Source: Gammaproteobacteria bacterium (lineage in GTDB: Bacteria; Pseudomonadota; Gammaproteobacteria; Burkholderiales; Gallionellaceae). Taken from it: DNA of 64,000 bases. Below are positions 1-11,908 of the stretch, in pieces. The stretch's first letter is position 1; each line of letters opens with the position of its first letter. The DNA lies in NCBI GenBank assembly GCA_018820925.1, contig JAHJNJ010000036.1:124001-188000 (forward strand), in the 5' to 3' direction. The position numbers and the translations under genes are program-made. The notes below the pieces were generated by a model. The model was not told the origin of the DNA. It did no database searches and saw only the letters and a list, made by a program, of their open reading frames with translations.

Positions 1-589
1 ACAAAGCGGAAAAAACTCCGCCGACATCCGCATGGTGGTCGATGCCCTCGATCTCTGCTACACGAAAGCCCACGTCGACACCTTCGTCATCATCAGCGGT
101 GACTCGGATTTTTCACCGCTGGTTTCCAAGCTGCGCGAGAACAACAAATACGTGATCGGCATCGGTGTGAAGGATTCCACTTCCGACCTGCTCTCCGCCA
201 ATTGCGACGAATTCATCTTCTACGACGACCTGGTGCGCGTGCAGGAAGCGAAGAAGAAACAGGCCGCCAAGAAAGCGCCGGCCAAGGTGAAAGCGGAAAC
301 AGCAAAACCCACTGCGGCGAAAAGCGAAGACGACAAAAAACAGGAGGCGATGGACTTCCTGGTCGAAACCGTCGAAGGCCTCATTTCCGAACGTGGCTCC
401 GACGAAAAACTCTGGGGCTCCATGGTCAAACCCACCATGCAGAGACGCAAACCCGGTTTCAATGAAACCTATTACGGCTATCGCTCGTTCAAGGAATTGA
501 TCGAAGATGCGCAAAAACACAAACTGGTGGTGCTGGTGCGCGACGAAAAATCGGGGCAGTACACGATCAGGTTGCCGGCGGGGGATTAG
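1..589 (+). CDS. NYN-domain / LOTUS (OST-HTH) protein, 5' partial
   Basis: The reading frame is open from base 2, so the true start lies before the window. The first ~75 visible residues look like the end of a NYN/LabA-type PIN-like domain: a conserved ISGDSDF acidic motif followed by a Rossmann-like strand pattern. NYN domains are predicted metal-dependent RNases. A lysine/alanine-rich linker follows, then a C-terminal OST-HTH/LOTUS winged-helix domain of ~75 residues (RGSDEKLW, YYGYRSFKELIED) of the kind that binds RNA. A cytoplasmic RNA-processing or RNA-silencing role is inferred from the family only. A second copy of the LOTUS domain lies at 1744-2010. Confidence 0.85.
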   Translation, partial: QSGKNSADIRMVVDALDLCYTKAHVDTFVIISGDSDFSPLVSKLRENNKYVIGIGVKDSTSDLLSANCDEFIFYDDLVRVQEAKKKQAAKKAPAKVKAETAKPTAAKSEDDKKQEAMDFLVETVEGLISERGSDEKLWGSMVKPTMQRRKPGFNETYYGYRSFKELIEDAQKHKLVVLVRDEKSGQYTIRLPAGD

Positions 590-747
590 CTGAAAACATC
601 CCTGCGGGTTCATGAGGGGAAATCCAAAACATGGGTAATTTGCCATATTTCAAATATTTGCAATCTAGAGTATCCTTAACCTTGTTTGATGGACATTCAA
701 AGAATTAACGAACTTTGTTACAAAAAACATTAACAAGGAGTGTGCAA

Positions 748-1206
748 ATGAAATTCAAGATTGCTTCGGTTTTGGGGCTGATTATTCCCTTTTCTATTGC
801 GTTGATGCTGACGGCTTTTCTAGGGTGTGGCGGCGGTTCATACGGAGGCTCGGTTGCTTACGATGGCACATGGTCGTTGAATCTCAAAGGTTATACACTT
901 CCCGGCAAAGATCCTCTTGCTGCTGGTGATGTGTCTTGTACTGAACAATATACCAACATAGTAATTACCCATGGATATGGAACGACAACCGAGTTAATAA
1001 CGTGTGTCAATGCTGTCAGTCCTCTTTGGGCCATTGATGTTGGTGTCACCATAACTCCAGATGGATTGGGAGGAATAGGAGGAATAGTAAAGGTCGTATC
1101 GACTGGCGGTGGCATTGATACAACTGGTACATGTATTAGCCGTGTTGCTTGTCAGGCAGAAGACCTTTTGATGATTAAGTGCGGCGAAGCCGCATCGGGT
1201 TGCTGA
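748..1206 (+). CDS. small putative lipoprotein of unknown function
   Basis: The start at 748 was chosen because AAGGAG sits 7 bases upstream; an upstream in-frame alternative has no ribosome site. The N-terminus is a basic residue pair, a long hydrophobic stretch, and then LGC followed by GGGS, which fits a lipobox and lipidated cysteine with a flexible glycine linker. The mature ~125 residues are glycine/threonine-rich with several cysteines and resemble no family I recognise. Two other lipoproteins in the window (37173 and 39750) share the C-GGGG style of leader, so this may belong to a paralogous exported set. Confidence 0.6.
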   Translation: MKFKIASVLGLIIPFSIALMLTAFLGCGGGSYGGSVAYDGTWSLNLKGYTLPGKDPLAAGDVSCTEQYTNIVITHGYGTTTELITCVNAVSPLWAIDVGVTITPDGLGGIGGIVKVVSTGGGIDTTGTCISRVACQAEDLLMIKCGEAASGC

Positions 1207-1491
1207 ATCCGATTACTAACCATTGAGAGCCGGTGGGTATGTTTCTGTATCCACTCGGTGAGTCGCTCCAGTCAGATTACACTCTTCTACGCAGCAACAT
1301 AAACCAGCACCACCACTGCTAACCCGCATAATTTACCACCCTCTCGCCGAATCGAATTTTGAGCAACACACCCGGCATCAAGCCTCATCTAACGGTTGGA
1401 TGCACAAGAATTGAGCAGTTTGGCAAATTGCGGACGAACTCCCCCTTATCCCCATTGTTTATCAACGTGCCAAGGCAGCACTCGGCGAGCG
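1207..1491. other. intergenic stretch next to IS remnant, nothing recognised
   Basis: About 285 bases between the lipoprotein and the transposase relic. I see no credible coding frame, tRNA or strong hairpin. Part of it may be the outer end of the insertion sequence, but I could not define a terminal inverted repeat. Confidence 0.4.
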
Positions 1492-1743
1492 TTATGGAGC
1501 CAAAGCGCGAGCGGCGATCAGGATGATATTGCGTAGCGGATGGTACGAGGCCAGCATGATGTGCACGCGGCGGGTATTGCGCAGAATGCTGGCGCCGATC
1601 TTGAGCAGCCTGACGCGGATGGTTGCGGAAGTCACATTCTCCAGTTCCGATTTTGCCAATGCAATCTTCCGCAAACGCTGCATCAACGTGTAGGCCAATG
1701 CTGCAAACATCAGGCGCGGCCAGTTGGCGTAGAACGCGTGACA
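1492..1743 (-). pseudogene. IS1380-type transposase, C-terminal fragment
   Basis: On the minus strand, the ~84 residues before the TAA at 1492-1494 read like the C-terminal end of an IS1380-family DDE transposase: YANWPRLMFAALAYTLMQRL, then a RVRLLKIGA...RNTRRV...LASYHP segment. The rest of the transposase is missing. At about 1743 the frame runs directly into antisense of the neighbouring LOTUS fragment, so this is a deletion relic and cannot be an active transposase. Confidence 0.75.
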
Positions 1744-2010
1744 ATACCGAACAACAAGAAACAGGAGGCCATGGACTTCCTGGTCGAAACCGTCGAAGGA
1801 CTTATCTCGGAACGTGGTTCGGACGAAAAACTCTGGGGCTCCATGGTCAAACCTACCATGCAACGGCGCAGGCCCGGCTTCACCGAATCCTATTACGGCT
1901 ACCGCTCGTTCAAGGAGCTGATCGAAGATGCGCAACGGCACAAGCTGGTCGTTCTGGTGCGCGACGAAAAATCGGGGCAGTACACGATTCGCCTGCCTGC
2001 CACGGAATAG
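1744..2010 (+). pseudogene. truncated second copy of the NYN/LOTUS gene (C-terminal domain only)
   Basis: From about 1756 the plus strand encodes ~85 residues nearly identical to the LOTUS domain ending at 589 (KKQEAMDFLVETVEGLISER, then the same W-x-S-M-V-K and YYGYRSFKEL motifs), finishing at the TAG at 2010. The NYN half is missing and the upstream sequence is the transposase relic. The simplest reading is a tandem paralogue whose 5' part was lost with an insertion and later deletion. The remaining frame can be extended upstream into the IS fragment, but that part looks non-coding. Confidence 0.7.
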
Positions 2011-2073
2011 GTCGGGAAATACGGAACGGCAACCCAGGGAGCCGACAGGGCTTGCCGTTCCTGCCGCCGGGGA

Positions 2074-2460
2074 TCAGTTATTTCTGGCGCCCTGGTCAAC
2101 CCATCTCTTCAACACTTCGATCTTGTCCTTGGCCAATCCACCTTCCACACCGAACGGCATCTTGATGGAAGGATGTACCCGGCCCTGGATGGCCATGATG
2201 AGGACGCTGCTGAAGCTGTCGCCGGGCTTGATCACCGGGCCGAATTTGGTGCCTTTCATCAGGCTGTTATAGGTGCGCATGTCAAGACCGTTCTTCTCAT
2301 ATCCCATGCCTCCGGGTTTATGGCAGTTCAAACAGTAGGCGTAGAGGATTGGAGATACGTCCTTCTTGAAACTTTCGTCTTGCGCAGGTGTGGCGGCGTA
2401 CGATTGAGAGGCCAACAAAAACGATCCGAGTAAAACCAGATAGTGCGACAGTCTGTTCAT
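2074..2460 (-). CDS. exported monoheme c-type cytochrome
   Basis: A 128-residue protein with a cleavable signal peptide ending near SYA-A. It has one heme-binding site, CLNCH (residues 43-47), preceded by the VSPILYAYC context seen in planctomycete-type cytochrome c and other periplasmic c-type proteins. A possible axial methionine lies in the KMPFG segment near residue 105. A ribosome site (GGGAG) precedes the ATG. It probably carries electrons in the periplasm. It is a single gene with no obvious partner; the next gene on the same strand is a secreted esterase some 190 bases away. Confidence 0.8.
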   Translation of the reverse strand: MNRLSHYLVLLGSFLLASQSYAATPAQDESFKKDVSPILYAYCLNCHKPGGMGYEKNGLDMRTYNSLMKGTKFGPVIKPGDSFSSVLIMAIQGRVHPSIKMPFGVEGGLAKDKIEVLKRWVDQGARNN

Positions 2461-2649
2461 GATATTTCTCCCTGTGAAAGTTCAATTCAACACCGGCCAA
2501 AGTCTTATTTTGAACTTGATATCACTATCCGATATGCAAATACCCGACAGTTTTTTTTATTTCTTATATTCCGAGGTGCGCTGCCAGTCAACACCAAAAC
2601 GAATATGGCTACTATGAATCATAAATGACTTGAGAATGCGACTGAACAA

Positions 2650-3555
2650 TCAATGCTGAGCAGTATGCCTTTGAAAGAAATTCCACAACGCAGCCGTGGC
2701 ATCCATGGTCGTACTCGGCGGATCTCCACTCAGTAATCGTTGAACAATCCCCTTCCTGGCTTTGCCACCCGGCCATTGATGTCCAGCCTCATCAATCGTG
2801 ATCAGCACAATTTCGCGCCCCTGCTCGCAACTCGAAATATCCGTATGCACCAGACCTTGCTTTTGTGCAACAGGCGGCTGGCAGTCATTTACGGCACGGA
2901 AGCCGTCCAGCGTTTGCGGCACCGATGCCCATGCACCGTTGGTCACCCCTTTGCTGCCTTGTCCGCCCGCAAAAGGAATGTGCTGGTCGTTCAGTCCGTG
3001 AATTGCGATGACCGACACGGGATGCGGTTTGGGACAAGGGTACGAGAAGCTTCCGGCGACGGGGCCGATGGCGGCGATGGGGTAGGTTCCCTCGCAAGCG
3101 TAGCGATAGGCCATGGCTGCGCCATTCGACATGCCGGCGATATACACGCGTTGGGCATCGATATTTTCCGATTGGGAAACGGCATCGATCAGGCGCGTCA
3201 GAAAGCCGAGATCATCCACTTTCTTGCGCAATGCCGGGCCGCAACAAATACCCCCGGCATTCCAGCTGCGCGCAATGCCATTGGGATAGGCGACCACAAA
3301 ACCCTGCGCATCGGCTTTCTCATCCCAATCATAGGCGCTTTCCGCCTGGCTGCCGGAACCGAAGCCGCCGTGAAGCATGATGACCAGCGGAACCGGCGTC
3401 AGACGGCTCAATTGCGCGGGACGGTAAAGCAGGTAGGTGCGGTCGCGGGAACCATCGGATAGATGGCGGGTTTCGCCTTTGCCTGCGTGAGCTGTACCTG
3501 CAACCAGTGCGGACAGGAATAATATGGCGATAGCGAGTTGCTTGAATATGCTCAT
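2650..3555 (-). CDS. secreted CE1-type esterase / PHB-depolymerase-like hydrolase
   Basis: The ATG at 3555 follows an AGGTGA site, so it is preferred over an in-frame GTG at 3564. A signal peptide ends at AHA near residue 24. The mature protein is an alpha/beta hydrolase: an oxyanion LHGGFGSG segment, the nucleophile elbow GMSNG, an acidic GLNDQHIP and a histidine in AGHQWPGG, in the order expected for LpqC/CE1 esterases and polyhydroxybutyrate depolymerases. Paired cysteines (GGICCG and others) suggest disulfides. The substrate could be short-chain polyester, acetylated or feruloylated polysaccharide; sequence alone does not decide. Confidence 0.8.
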   Translation of the reverse strand: MSIFKQLAIAILFLSALVAGTAHAGKGETRHLSDGSRDRTYLLYRPAQLSRLTPVPLVIMLHGGFGSGSQAESAYDWDEKADAQGFVVAYPNGIARSWNAGGICCGPALRKKVDDLGFLTRLIDAVSQSENIDAQRVYIAGMSNGAAMAYRYACEGTYPIAAIGPVAGSFSYPCPKPHPVSVIAIHGLNDQHIPFAGGQGSKGVTNGAWASVPQTLDGFRAVNDCQPPVAQKQGLVHTDISSCEQGREIVLITIDEAGHQWPGGKARKGIVQRLLSGDPPSTTMDATAALWNFFQRHTAQH

Positions 3556-3753
3556 TCGTTTCACCTGAAGTCCGCGTCAAGGGACAATCAACCCCATGAA
3601 GTAGTAAGAAATCGTGATGCCATTGTAAAGGGAGAAACGGTTTTGGACTGCTTCCAGGTCGGCGAATGATTGCAAAGATTCAGGAATCGTTGTCAAACCG
3701 ATTCCAAATGTAAGACTCGGGGCAAGTTCACAAACAAACCCGTGGCGCCCAAA

Positions 3754-3762
3754 TGCTATAAT
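3754..3762 (+). promoter_or_regulatory. extended -10 promoter for argS
   Basis: TGCTATAAT lies 27 bases before the argS ATG. It is a perfect -10 hexamer with the TGn extension. No good -35 hexamer sits at the normal distance, which is acceptable for extended -10 promoters. Confidence 0.5.
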
Positions 3763-3788
3763 CCGCGCCTCTTTAAAGGTACTGCTTC

Positions 3789-5465
3789 ATGTCCGCTGTC
3801 TTGAATTTCAAATCCCATTTGTCCGATCTGTTCGCGCAGGCTTTGCGCGAGGTTGCGCCCGACCATGTCGGGGCGACTGTCCTGATCGAGCGTCCCAAAC
3901 TGGCTTCGCATGGCGATTATGCCTGCAACCTGGCCATGCAACTGGCCAAGCCGCTGCGCAAATCGCCGCGCGACATCGCGAACGCGCTGATCGCGGCGCT
4001 GCCGAAATCCGACGTCATCGAGAAAGTCGAGATCGCGGGGGCGGGTTTCATCAATGTATTCATCACGACCGCCGCCAAGCAGGAAGTGGTGCATGGCGTG
4101 TTGCAGGCGGGCGCGGGTTACGGCCATGTGCATGTCGGCGGCGGGCGCAAGGTGGGCGTGGAGTTCGTCTCGGCCAACCCGACCGGCCCGCTGCATGTCG
4201 GCCACGGGCGCGGCGCGGCAGTGGGCGATTGTCTGTGCAACGTGCTGCACGCGGCAGGCTGGAACGTGACGCGCGAGTTTTACTACAACGATGCGGGCGT
4301 GCAGATCGACAACCTGACGCTGTCGGTGCAATTGCGCTGCAAAGGCGTCACACCGGACGATCCGTCCTGGCCGGAATCGGGGTATCGCGGCGATTACATC
4401 CTGGATGTGGCCAAAGCCTACATGGCGAAAGAACCCGTTGAAGCGGATGACCAGCACACGGTGGGCAAGGGCGATCCGGACGATGCAGAAGCCATCCGCC
4501 ATTTTGCCGTGGCCTATTTGCGGCGTGAGCAGGATCTGGACTTGCGCGCGTTCCAGGTGGAGTTCGACGTGTTCTCGCTGGAGTCCGCGTTGTATACCGA
4601 GGGCAAGGTCGAAGAGACGGTGCAGAGACTCATCGCCAGCGGCCATACCTACGAGCAGGAAGGCGCGCTGTGGTTGCGCACCACCGATTTCGGCGACGAC
4701 AAGGACCGCGTGATGCGCAAGAGCGACGGCGGCTACACCTACTTCGTGCCGGACGTGGCCTACCATCTGGAAAAGTGGAAGCGCGGTTTCGTACGCGTCA
4801 TCAACGAGCAGGGTTCCGACCACCATTCCACCATCACCCGCGTGCGCGCCGGTTTGCAGGCGCTGGATGCAGGCATTCCCAAAGGCTGGCCGGACTATGT
4901 GCTGCACCAGATGGTGACGGTGCTGAAGAACGGCGAAGAGGTAAAAATTTCCAAACGCGCGGGCAGCTATGTCACGCTGCGCGACCTGATCGACGAAGTG
5001 GGTTGTGACGCCACGCGCTATTTTCTTGCGGCGCGCCACCCCGATTCGCAACTGGTGTTCGACATCGACCTCGCGAAGTCGCAGAGCAACGACAACCCGG
5101 TGTACTACATCCAGTATGCCCACGCGCGCATCAGCACGGTGTTGGCGCAATGGGGCGGCGAACGCACCGCCCTGCTGAATGCGGATGTCGGCGTGCTGGA
5201 CAACGAGTACGAAACCGCTTTATTGCAGCGCCTGATCGATTACCCGCAAGTGATCGAGACTGCGGCGGAAGACCTTGCTCCGCATCTGGTTGCTTTCTAC
5301 CTCAAAGAATTGGCAGCCGATTTTCACAGCTACTATAATGCTTCGCGCTTCCTGGTCGAGGATGAGAAGCTCAAGCTGGCGCGCCTGGCGTTGATCGCCG
5401 CAGTGGCGCAAGTCATCAGGAACGGATTGGCGTTGTTGGGTGTTTCGGCACCCGAGAAGATGTAG
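3789..5465 (+). CDS. argS: arginyl-tRNA synthetase
   Basis: A 558-residue class I synthetase that charges tRNA-Arg in the cytoplasm. Visible landmarks are the N-terminal Arg-tRNA-synthetase additional domain (~1-90), the HIGH-type motif [12 protein letters not shown] (from residue 136), a KMSKS-type KISKR (386-390), and the C-terminal DALR anticodon-binding domain (~430-558). The length is normal for the family. It is followed after 18 bases by a SPOR-domain gene, an arrangement common in betaproteobacteria. A tRNA-Arg gene is present elsewhere in the window at 23418. Confidence 0.97.
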   Translation: MSAVLNFKSHLSDLFAQALREVAPDHVGATVLIERPKLASHGDYACNLAMQLAKPLRKSPRDIANALIAALPKSDVIEKVEIAGAGFINVFITTAAKQEVVHGVLQAGAGYGHVHVGGGRKVGVEFVSANPTGPLHVGHGRGAAVGDCLCNVLHAAGWNVTREFYYNDAGVQIDNLTLSVQLRCKGVTPDDPSWPESGYRGDYILDVAKAYMAKEPVEADDQHTVGKGDPDDAEAIRHFAVAYLRREQDLDLRAFQVEFDVFSLESALYTEGKVEETVQRLIASGHTYEQEGALWLRTTDFGDDKDRVMRKSDGGYTYFVPDVAYHLEKWKRGFVRVINEQGSDHHSTITRVRAGLQALDAGIPKGWPDYVLHQMVTVLKNGEEVKISKRAGSYVTLRDLIDEVGCDATRYFLAARHPDSQLVFDIDLAKSQSNDNPVYYIQYAHARISTVLAQWGGERTALLNADVGVLDNEYETALLQRLIDYPQVIETAAEDLAPHLVAFYLKELAADFHSYYNASRFLVEDEKLKLARLALIAAVAQVIRNGLALLGVSAPEKM

Positions 5466-5483
5466 CGCGGGAAGGAACCGATT

Positions 5484-6047
5484 ATGAGTAATGGCAAAGC
5501 AGACAAAGGAAAAGTAATCGCGGGTGTCTTCATCGGCATGGTGCTTGGCATCGTGGCGGCAGGGGCGGTGGCGTGGTACGTGATAGAAAAGAAGTCGACC
5601 GCATTCATCAATAAGGAACACAAATCTGCGGCACCCGTCGCGCCGCTGGCGGTCAATGCGCCGGCTGCGCCTGGCGCCGCTTCCGGAGTGGCAGAGACCA
5701 AACAGCACTTTGAGTTCTACAAAGTACTGACCGACAAGCCGGACAATACGTCACGCAATAATGCAAGATCGAAAAATGCGGGAGCGAAACCCCAGATTAC
5801 GCCATCCCCGGCAACAGAGATGTATTTCGTGCAGGCGGGCTCATTTCAAAATGTGGGTGATGCGGAGAAACTAAAAGCCAAGCTGGCGTTCTCAGGCTTC
5901 GAGGCGAGTATCCAGACGGCCAACATTCCGGATAAGGGCGTGTGGTACCGGGTGCGGCTCGGACCTTATAACAACGGCGACGCGGGCAAAACCATTGTGG
6001 CGTTGAGGCAAAATGGCATTGTCGCCACCCAGGTGCAAACCCAGTGA
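5484..6047 (+). CDS. SPOR-domain cell-division protein (FtsN-like)
   Basis: 187 residues: a short cytoplasmic tail, one membrane segment (~10-32), an alanine/proline-rich periplasmic linker, and a C-terminal SPOR domain (~110-187; YFVQAGSFQNVGDAEKLKAKL, VWYRVRLGPY). SPOR domains bind septal peptidoglycan lacking stem peptides, so a role at the division site is likely. It is shorter than enterobacterial FtsN. Its place between argS and dsbA is typical of betaproteobacteria, where it is often labelled FtsN or DamX-like. Confidence 0.85.
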   Translation: MSNGKADKGKVIAGVFIGMVLGIVAAGAVAWYVIEKKSTAFINKEHKSAAPVAPLAVNAPAAPGAASGVAETKQHFEFYKVLTDKPDNTSRNNARSKNAGAKPQITPSPATEMYFVQAGSFQNVGDAEKLKAKLAFSGFEASIQTANIPDKGVWYRVRLGPYNNGDAGKTIVALRQNGIVATQVQTQ

Positions 6048-6077
6048 TGGGCCAATTGAATCGATAAGGAGATGAGA

Positions 6078-6701
6078 ATGAGGTTCTTCAAGCAAATTTT
6101 TGCAGTGTTGGCTCTGCTGTGCGCAAGCTATGCGCACGCCGAAGTGGCGGCCGGGGTGGATTTCAAAGTGTTGAATTCGCCGCAGCCGACCAACAGCGGC
6201 AAGAAAATCGAAGTGCTGGAGTTCTTCTTCTACGGTTGCTCGCATTGTTATCACCTGCATCCGGGGCTGGAAAAGTGGGCAAAGAACATGCCCAAGGATG
6301 TCGAGTTTCAATATGTACCGGTTGTTTTCAACGAAAACTGGGAACCGATGGCACACACGTTCTACGCACTGGAAGCAATGGGCAAACTCAAGCAGTTGCA
6401 CGATGCCTTGTTTGTCGCATGGAATGTCTCGAATATCGATTTGAGCGACGAAGCAAAGATTGCCAATTTTGTGGGGAAACACGGTGTGGATCGAGACAGG
6501 TTTGGTGCCGAGTACGATTCCTTCTCGGTCTCCAGCAAGATCATGCGCAGCAATCAACTGGTGCAGAACTACGCCATACGCGGCACGCCCGCCATCGCGG
6601 TGGACGGCAAGTACATCATCACCGGCCTGCGGCCGGAAGATACCATTCGCGTGCTGGATGAAGTGGTCAAGATTGCCCGCAAGGAACGCATGAAGCACTA
6701 A
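6078..6701 (+). CDS. dsbA: periplasmic thiol:disulfide interchange protein DsbA
   Basis: The start at 6078 is chosen over an in-frame ATG at 6072 because AAGGAG ends at 6071, which leaves no spacing to the earlier codon. The 207-residue product has a signal peptide (ending SYAHA), a thioredoxin fold and a CSHC active site (C54-C57) in the FFFYG context. The cis-proline loop is IRGTPAI. It introduces disulfides into exported proteins and would normally be re-oxidised by DsbB. The stop codon overlaps the next gene (TAATG). Confidence 0.93.
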   Translation: MRFFKQIFAVLALLCASYAHAEVAAGVDFKVLNSPQPTNSGKKIEVLEFFFYGCSHCYHLHPGLEKWAKNMPKDVEFQYVPVVFNENWEPMAHTFYALEAMGKLKQLHDALFVAWNVSNIDLSDEAKIANFVGKHGVDRDRFGAEYDSFSVSSKIMRSNQLVQNYAIRGTPAIAVDGKYIITGLRPEDTIRVLDEVVKIARKERMKH

Positions 6702-7462
6702 TGAAAGTCGTTATCACAGGCGCGTCGAGCGGCATCGGTCTGGCCCTCGCGCGCCTTTATCTCGAGCGCGGCGCAAGCGTCGCCGCCTTTGCCCGTCGCG
6801 GCGAACTATTGCAAGTCCTTGCCGCCGAATTTCCCGAAAAAGTATTTTGCTACGCGCTCGACGTGCGCGATGCACCTGCCATTCAGCGCGCGGCCGGCGA
6901 CTTCATGGCGCGCGTGGGCGTGCCGGATATCGTGATTGCCAACGCGGGCGTGAGTCGCGGCACGCTCACCGAATATGTCGAAGATGAGGAAGTGTTCCAG
7001 AGCGTGATGGACATCAACGTGCTGGGCATGGTGAAGACCTTCCAGCCCTTCCTGGCCCCGATGCGCGAGGCGAAGCGGGGAACGCTGGTCGGCATCGCCA
7101 GCGTGGCGGGTTTTCGCGGTTTGCCCGGTTCGGGCGCCTATTCATCGTCCAAGGCGGCAGCGATCACATATCTGGAAAGTCTGCGCGTCGAAATGTTCGG
7201 CAGCGGGGTAAAAGTGGTGACGCTGTGCCCCGGCTACATCAAGACGCCAATGACCGATATCAACACATATCCCATGCCGTTCATCCTGGAAGCCGACGCT
7301 GCGGCAAAACGCATGGCGCGCGTGATAGCGCGCGGCACAGCGTTTGCCGTAGTGCCGTGGCAGATGGGGGTAATCGGGTGGGTGATGAAGCGGCTTCCGC
7401 GCTGGCTGTATGACCGGCTATTTGCCAAGGCACCGCACAAGGCCAGAAGTAGCGTCGCTTGA
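6701..7462 (+). CDS. short-chain dehydrogenase/reductase
   Basis: 253 residues with the classical SDR layout: NAD(P)-binding GASSGIG (residues 7-13), NAG motif (ANAGVSRG), and catalytic Y147-x3-K151 (YSSSK). A basic residue after the glycine motif (ARR near 31-33) suggests NADP. The substrate is unknown. The start overlaps the dsbA stop codon, so the two genes are probably co-transcribed. The C-terminal hydrophobic stretch (MGVIGWVMKRLPRWLYDRLF) is a membrane-contact helix seen in a subset of SDRs. Confidence 0.88.
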   Translation: MKVVITGASSGIGLALARLYLERGASVAAFARRGELLQVLAAEFPEKVFCYALDVRDAPAIQRAAGDFMARVGVPDIVIANAGVSRGTLTEYVEDEEVFQSVMDINVLGMVKTFQPFLAPMREAKRGTLVGIASVAGFRGLPGSGAYSSSKAAAITYLESLRVEMFGSGVKVVTLCPGYIKTPMTDINTYPMPFILEADAAAKRMARVIARGTAFAVVPWQMGVIGWVMKRLPRWLYDRLFAKAPHKARSSVA

Positions 7463-7463
7463 T

Positions 7464-7487
7464 GGGAGCGCCGGCGTCTCGCCGGCA
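7464..7487. repeat. GGGAGCGCCG-type palindromic repeat
   Basis: Contains the inverted repeat GCCGGCG-TCT-CGCCGGC just after the SDR stop. The same design, in a CCGACGTCCTCGTCGGC form, appears at 23623 and inverted at 23799, so it is a dispersed intergenic repeat. Confidence 0.5.
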
Positions 7488-7501
7488 TAAGGCGTCAATA
7501 T

Positions 7502-7548
7502 GTAAGGTGCGCTTGCGCACCAATCTCTGGTGCGCAAGCGCACCCTAC
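7502..7548. repeat. REP-like pair (BIME) between convergent genes
   Basis: Two 21-base arms (7502-7522 and 7528-7548) are inverted copies with a single mismatch and a 5-base loop. Each arm begins with a GTA(A/G)G foot and carries its own palindrome GGTGCGC-TT-GCGCACC. This is the structure of REP sequences arranged head to head. It lies between convergent SDR and gatB and could also serve as a bidirectional terminator. Confidence 0.7.
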
Positions 7549-7549
7549 A

Positions 7550-9001
7550 TTAACCTTCCAGCTTCTTCTTCAGGATATCGTTCAACTGCGCCGGATTCGC
7601 CTTGCCCTTGCTGGCCTTCATGGCGAGACCGACGAAGAAACCGAACAACTTGTCCTTGCCGCTGCGGTATTCCGCGACCTTGCCCGCATTGCCCGCGATG
7701 ATCTCGTCCACCAGCGCTTCGATGGCGCCGGAATCCGAGACCTGCTTCAGCCCGTTGGCTTCGATGATCGCATCCGCTTCGCCGCCTTCAGCCCACATGG
7801 TACGGAATACTTCTTTTGCGCCGGAGTTGGAGATAGTGTTGTCGGCAATGCGTTGCAGCATGCCGCCCAGCTGCTGCGCCGTGATCGGGCATTGCGTCAT
7901 ATCCAAGCCATCGCGGTTCAACTGCGCACTGACTTCACCGATGATCCAGTTGGCGCAAATTTTTGCCTGTGCAGTTGCATCGCCTAGCGCAGCCTCGAAA
8001 AAGTCCGCCATCTCGCGCGATGCGGTCAGGATGCTCGCATCGTAAGCTGACAGTCCAAGCTCGTTCACATAGCGCGCCTGTTTGGCCTGCGGCAGTTCGG
8101 GCAGAGTGGCACGCACCTGCTCTATCCATTCGGACGAAATCTCCAGCGGCAACAAATCGGGATCGGGAAAATAACGGTAATCGTGCGCGTCTTCCTTGCT
8201 GCGCATGGCGCGCGTCTCGCCGGTATCCGGGTTGAACAGGATGGTAGCCTGGTGGACCGTGCCGCCGTTCTCGATGGTGTCGATCTGCCATTGCACTTCG
8301 TAGTCAATGGCCTGCTGCATAAACTTGAACGAGTTCAGGTTCTTGATCTCGCGGCGCGTGCCCAGCGGCTGGCCGGGTTTGCGCACCGACACGTTCACGT
8401 CGCAGCGGAAAGAACCTTCCTGCATGTTGCCGTCGCTGATGCCGATCCAGCGCACCAGCGTATGCAGCGCCTTGGCGTAGGCCACGGCTTCGGCAGCGGA
8501 ACTCATATCAGGCTCGGACACGATCTCCAGCAGCGGCGTACCCGCGCGGTTCAAGTCGATGCCGGTCATGCCATGGAAATCGCCGTGCATGGATTTGCCG
8601 GCGTCCTCTTCCAGGTGGGCACGCGTGATGCGCACGGTCTTTTCATAAGGTTTCGCATTTCCCGAGAGCGCCTCGACCTGGACGGTCAGCGCGCCTTGTC
8701 CCACAACAGGCAAATCGAACTGGCTGATCTGGTAGCCCTTGGGCAGGTCGGGATAAAAATAATTCTTGCGCGCAAATACCGAACGCGGCGCGATGTGCGA
8801 GCCTGTGGCGAGGCCGAATTTGATGGCGCGTTCCACCGCGCCCTTGTTCAGCACTGGCAGCACGCCAGGCAAGGCGATGCTCACCGCATCCGCCTGTGTG
8901 TTCGGCTCTGCGCCGAACGCAGTCGAAGCGCCGGAGAAGATTTTTGTATTGGTCGAGAGCTGGGTATGTACTTCCAGTCCGATGACGATTTCCCAAGTCA
9001 T
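7550..9001 (-). CDS. gatB: Asp-tRNA(Asn)/Glu-tRNA(Gln) amidotransferase subunit B
   Basis: 483 residues. The N-terminal GatB domain carries [12 protein letters not shown] and the metal/ATP region ([12 protein letters not shown]); the C-terminal GatB/Yqey helical domain (~330-483) binds tRNA. With GatA and GatC it converts misacylated Glu-tRNA(Gln) or Asp-tRNA(Asn) to the amidated form in the cytoplasm. It is the last gene of the gatCAB operon, with 9 bases between gatA and gatB. Confidence 0.97.
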   Translation of the reverse strand: MTWEIVIGLEVHTQLSTNTKIFSGASTAFGAEPNTQADAVSIALPGVLPVLNKGAVERAIKFGLATGSHIAPRSVFARKNYFYPDLPKGYQISQFDLPVVGQGALTVQVEALSGNAKPYEKTVRITRAHLEEDAGKSMHGDFHGMTGIDLNRAGTPLLEIVSEPDMSSAAEAVAYAKALHTLVRWIGISDGNMQEGSFRCDVNVSVRKPGQPLGTRREIKNLNSFKFMQQAIDYEVQWQIDTIENGGTVHQATILFNPDTGETRAMRSKEDAHDYRYFPDPDLLPLEISSEWIEQVRATLPELPQAKQARYVNELGLSAYDASILTASREMADFFEAALGDATAQAKICANWIIGEVSAQLNRDGLDMTQCPITAQQLGGMLQRIADNTISNSGAKEVFRTMWAEGGEADAIIEANGLKQVSDSGAIEALVDEIIAGNAGKVAEYRSGKDKLFGFFVGLAMKASKGKANPAQLNDILKKKLEG

Positions 9002-9010
9002 GATGTTCCC

Positions 9011-10465
<1,455 letters not shown>

Positions 10466-10471
10466 GGCGGG

Positions 10472-10759
10472 TTACTCGATAACCTGCGGAACCAGGTACA
10501 AGCCCTGTTCCACTTGCGGGGCGATGGCCTGGAAAGCCTCACGCTGATTGGATTCGGTGACTTTATCTTCGCGCAGGCGCTGCGCCACGTCCTGGGCGTG
10601 GGACATCGGCGAGATGCCCTGGGTATCGACTGCCTGCATCTCGGCGATCAGGCCGAAAATGTTGTTCAGTTGAGTCTGGGCGGCTTTGAGTTCTTCGTCG
10701 CTCATCGCGAGCCGCGCAAGGCGGGCGACTTTTTCGACATCGGCTAAACTTAGTGACAT
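10472..10759 (-). CDS. gatC: Asp-tRNA(Asn)/Glu-tRNA(Gln) amidotransferase subunit C
   Basis: 95 residues, the usual size for GatC. It has the conserved start pattern ([17 protein letters not shown]) and the C-terminal segment ending in LYLVPQVIE. It stabilises the GatAB complex. As the first gene of the operon it faces mreB divergently; the shared gap is about 90 bases and must hold both promoters. Confidence 0.95.
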   Translation of the reverse strand: MSLSLADVEKVARLARLAMSDEELKAAQTQLNNIFGLIAEMQAVDTQGISPMSHAQDVAQRLREDKVTESNQREAFQAIAPQVEQGLYLVPQVIE

Positions 10760-10771
10760 AAACAGGTTTAA

Positions 10772-11893
<1,122 letters not shown>

Positions 11894-11908
11894 TCGCACG
11901 GTTCTTCT

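Noticed and set aside
3756-5150. 464-codon open frame on the minus strand opposite argS
   Set aside because: It is a high-GC shadow: argS on the plus strand has all synthetase motifs, and the antisense product has no domain and unusual His/Arg-rich composition.
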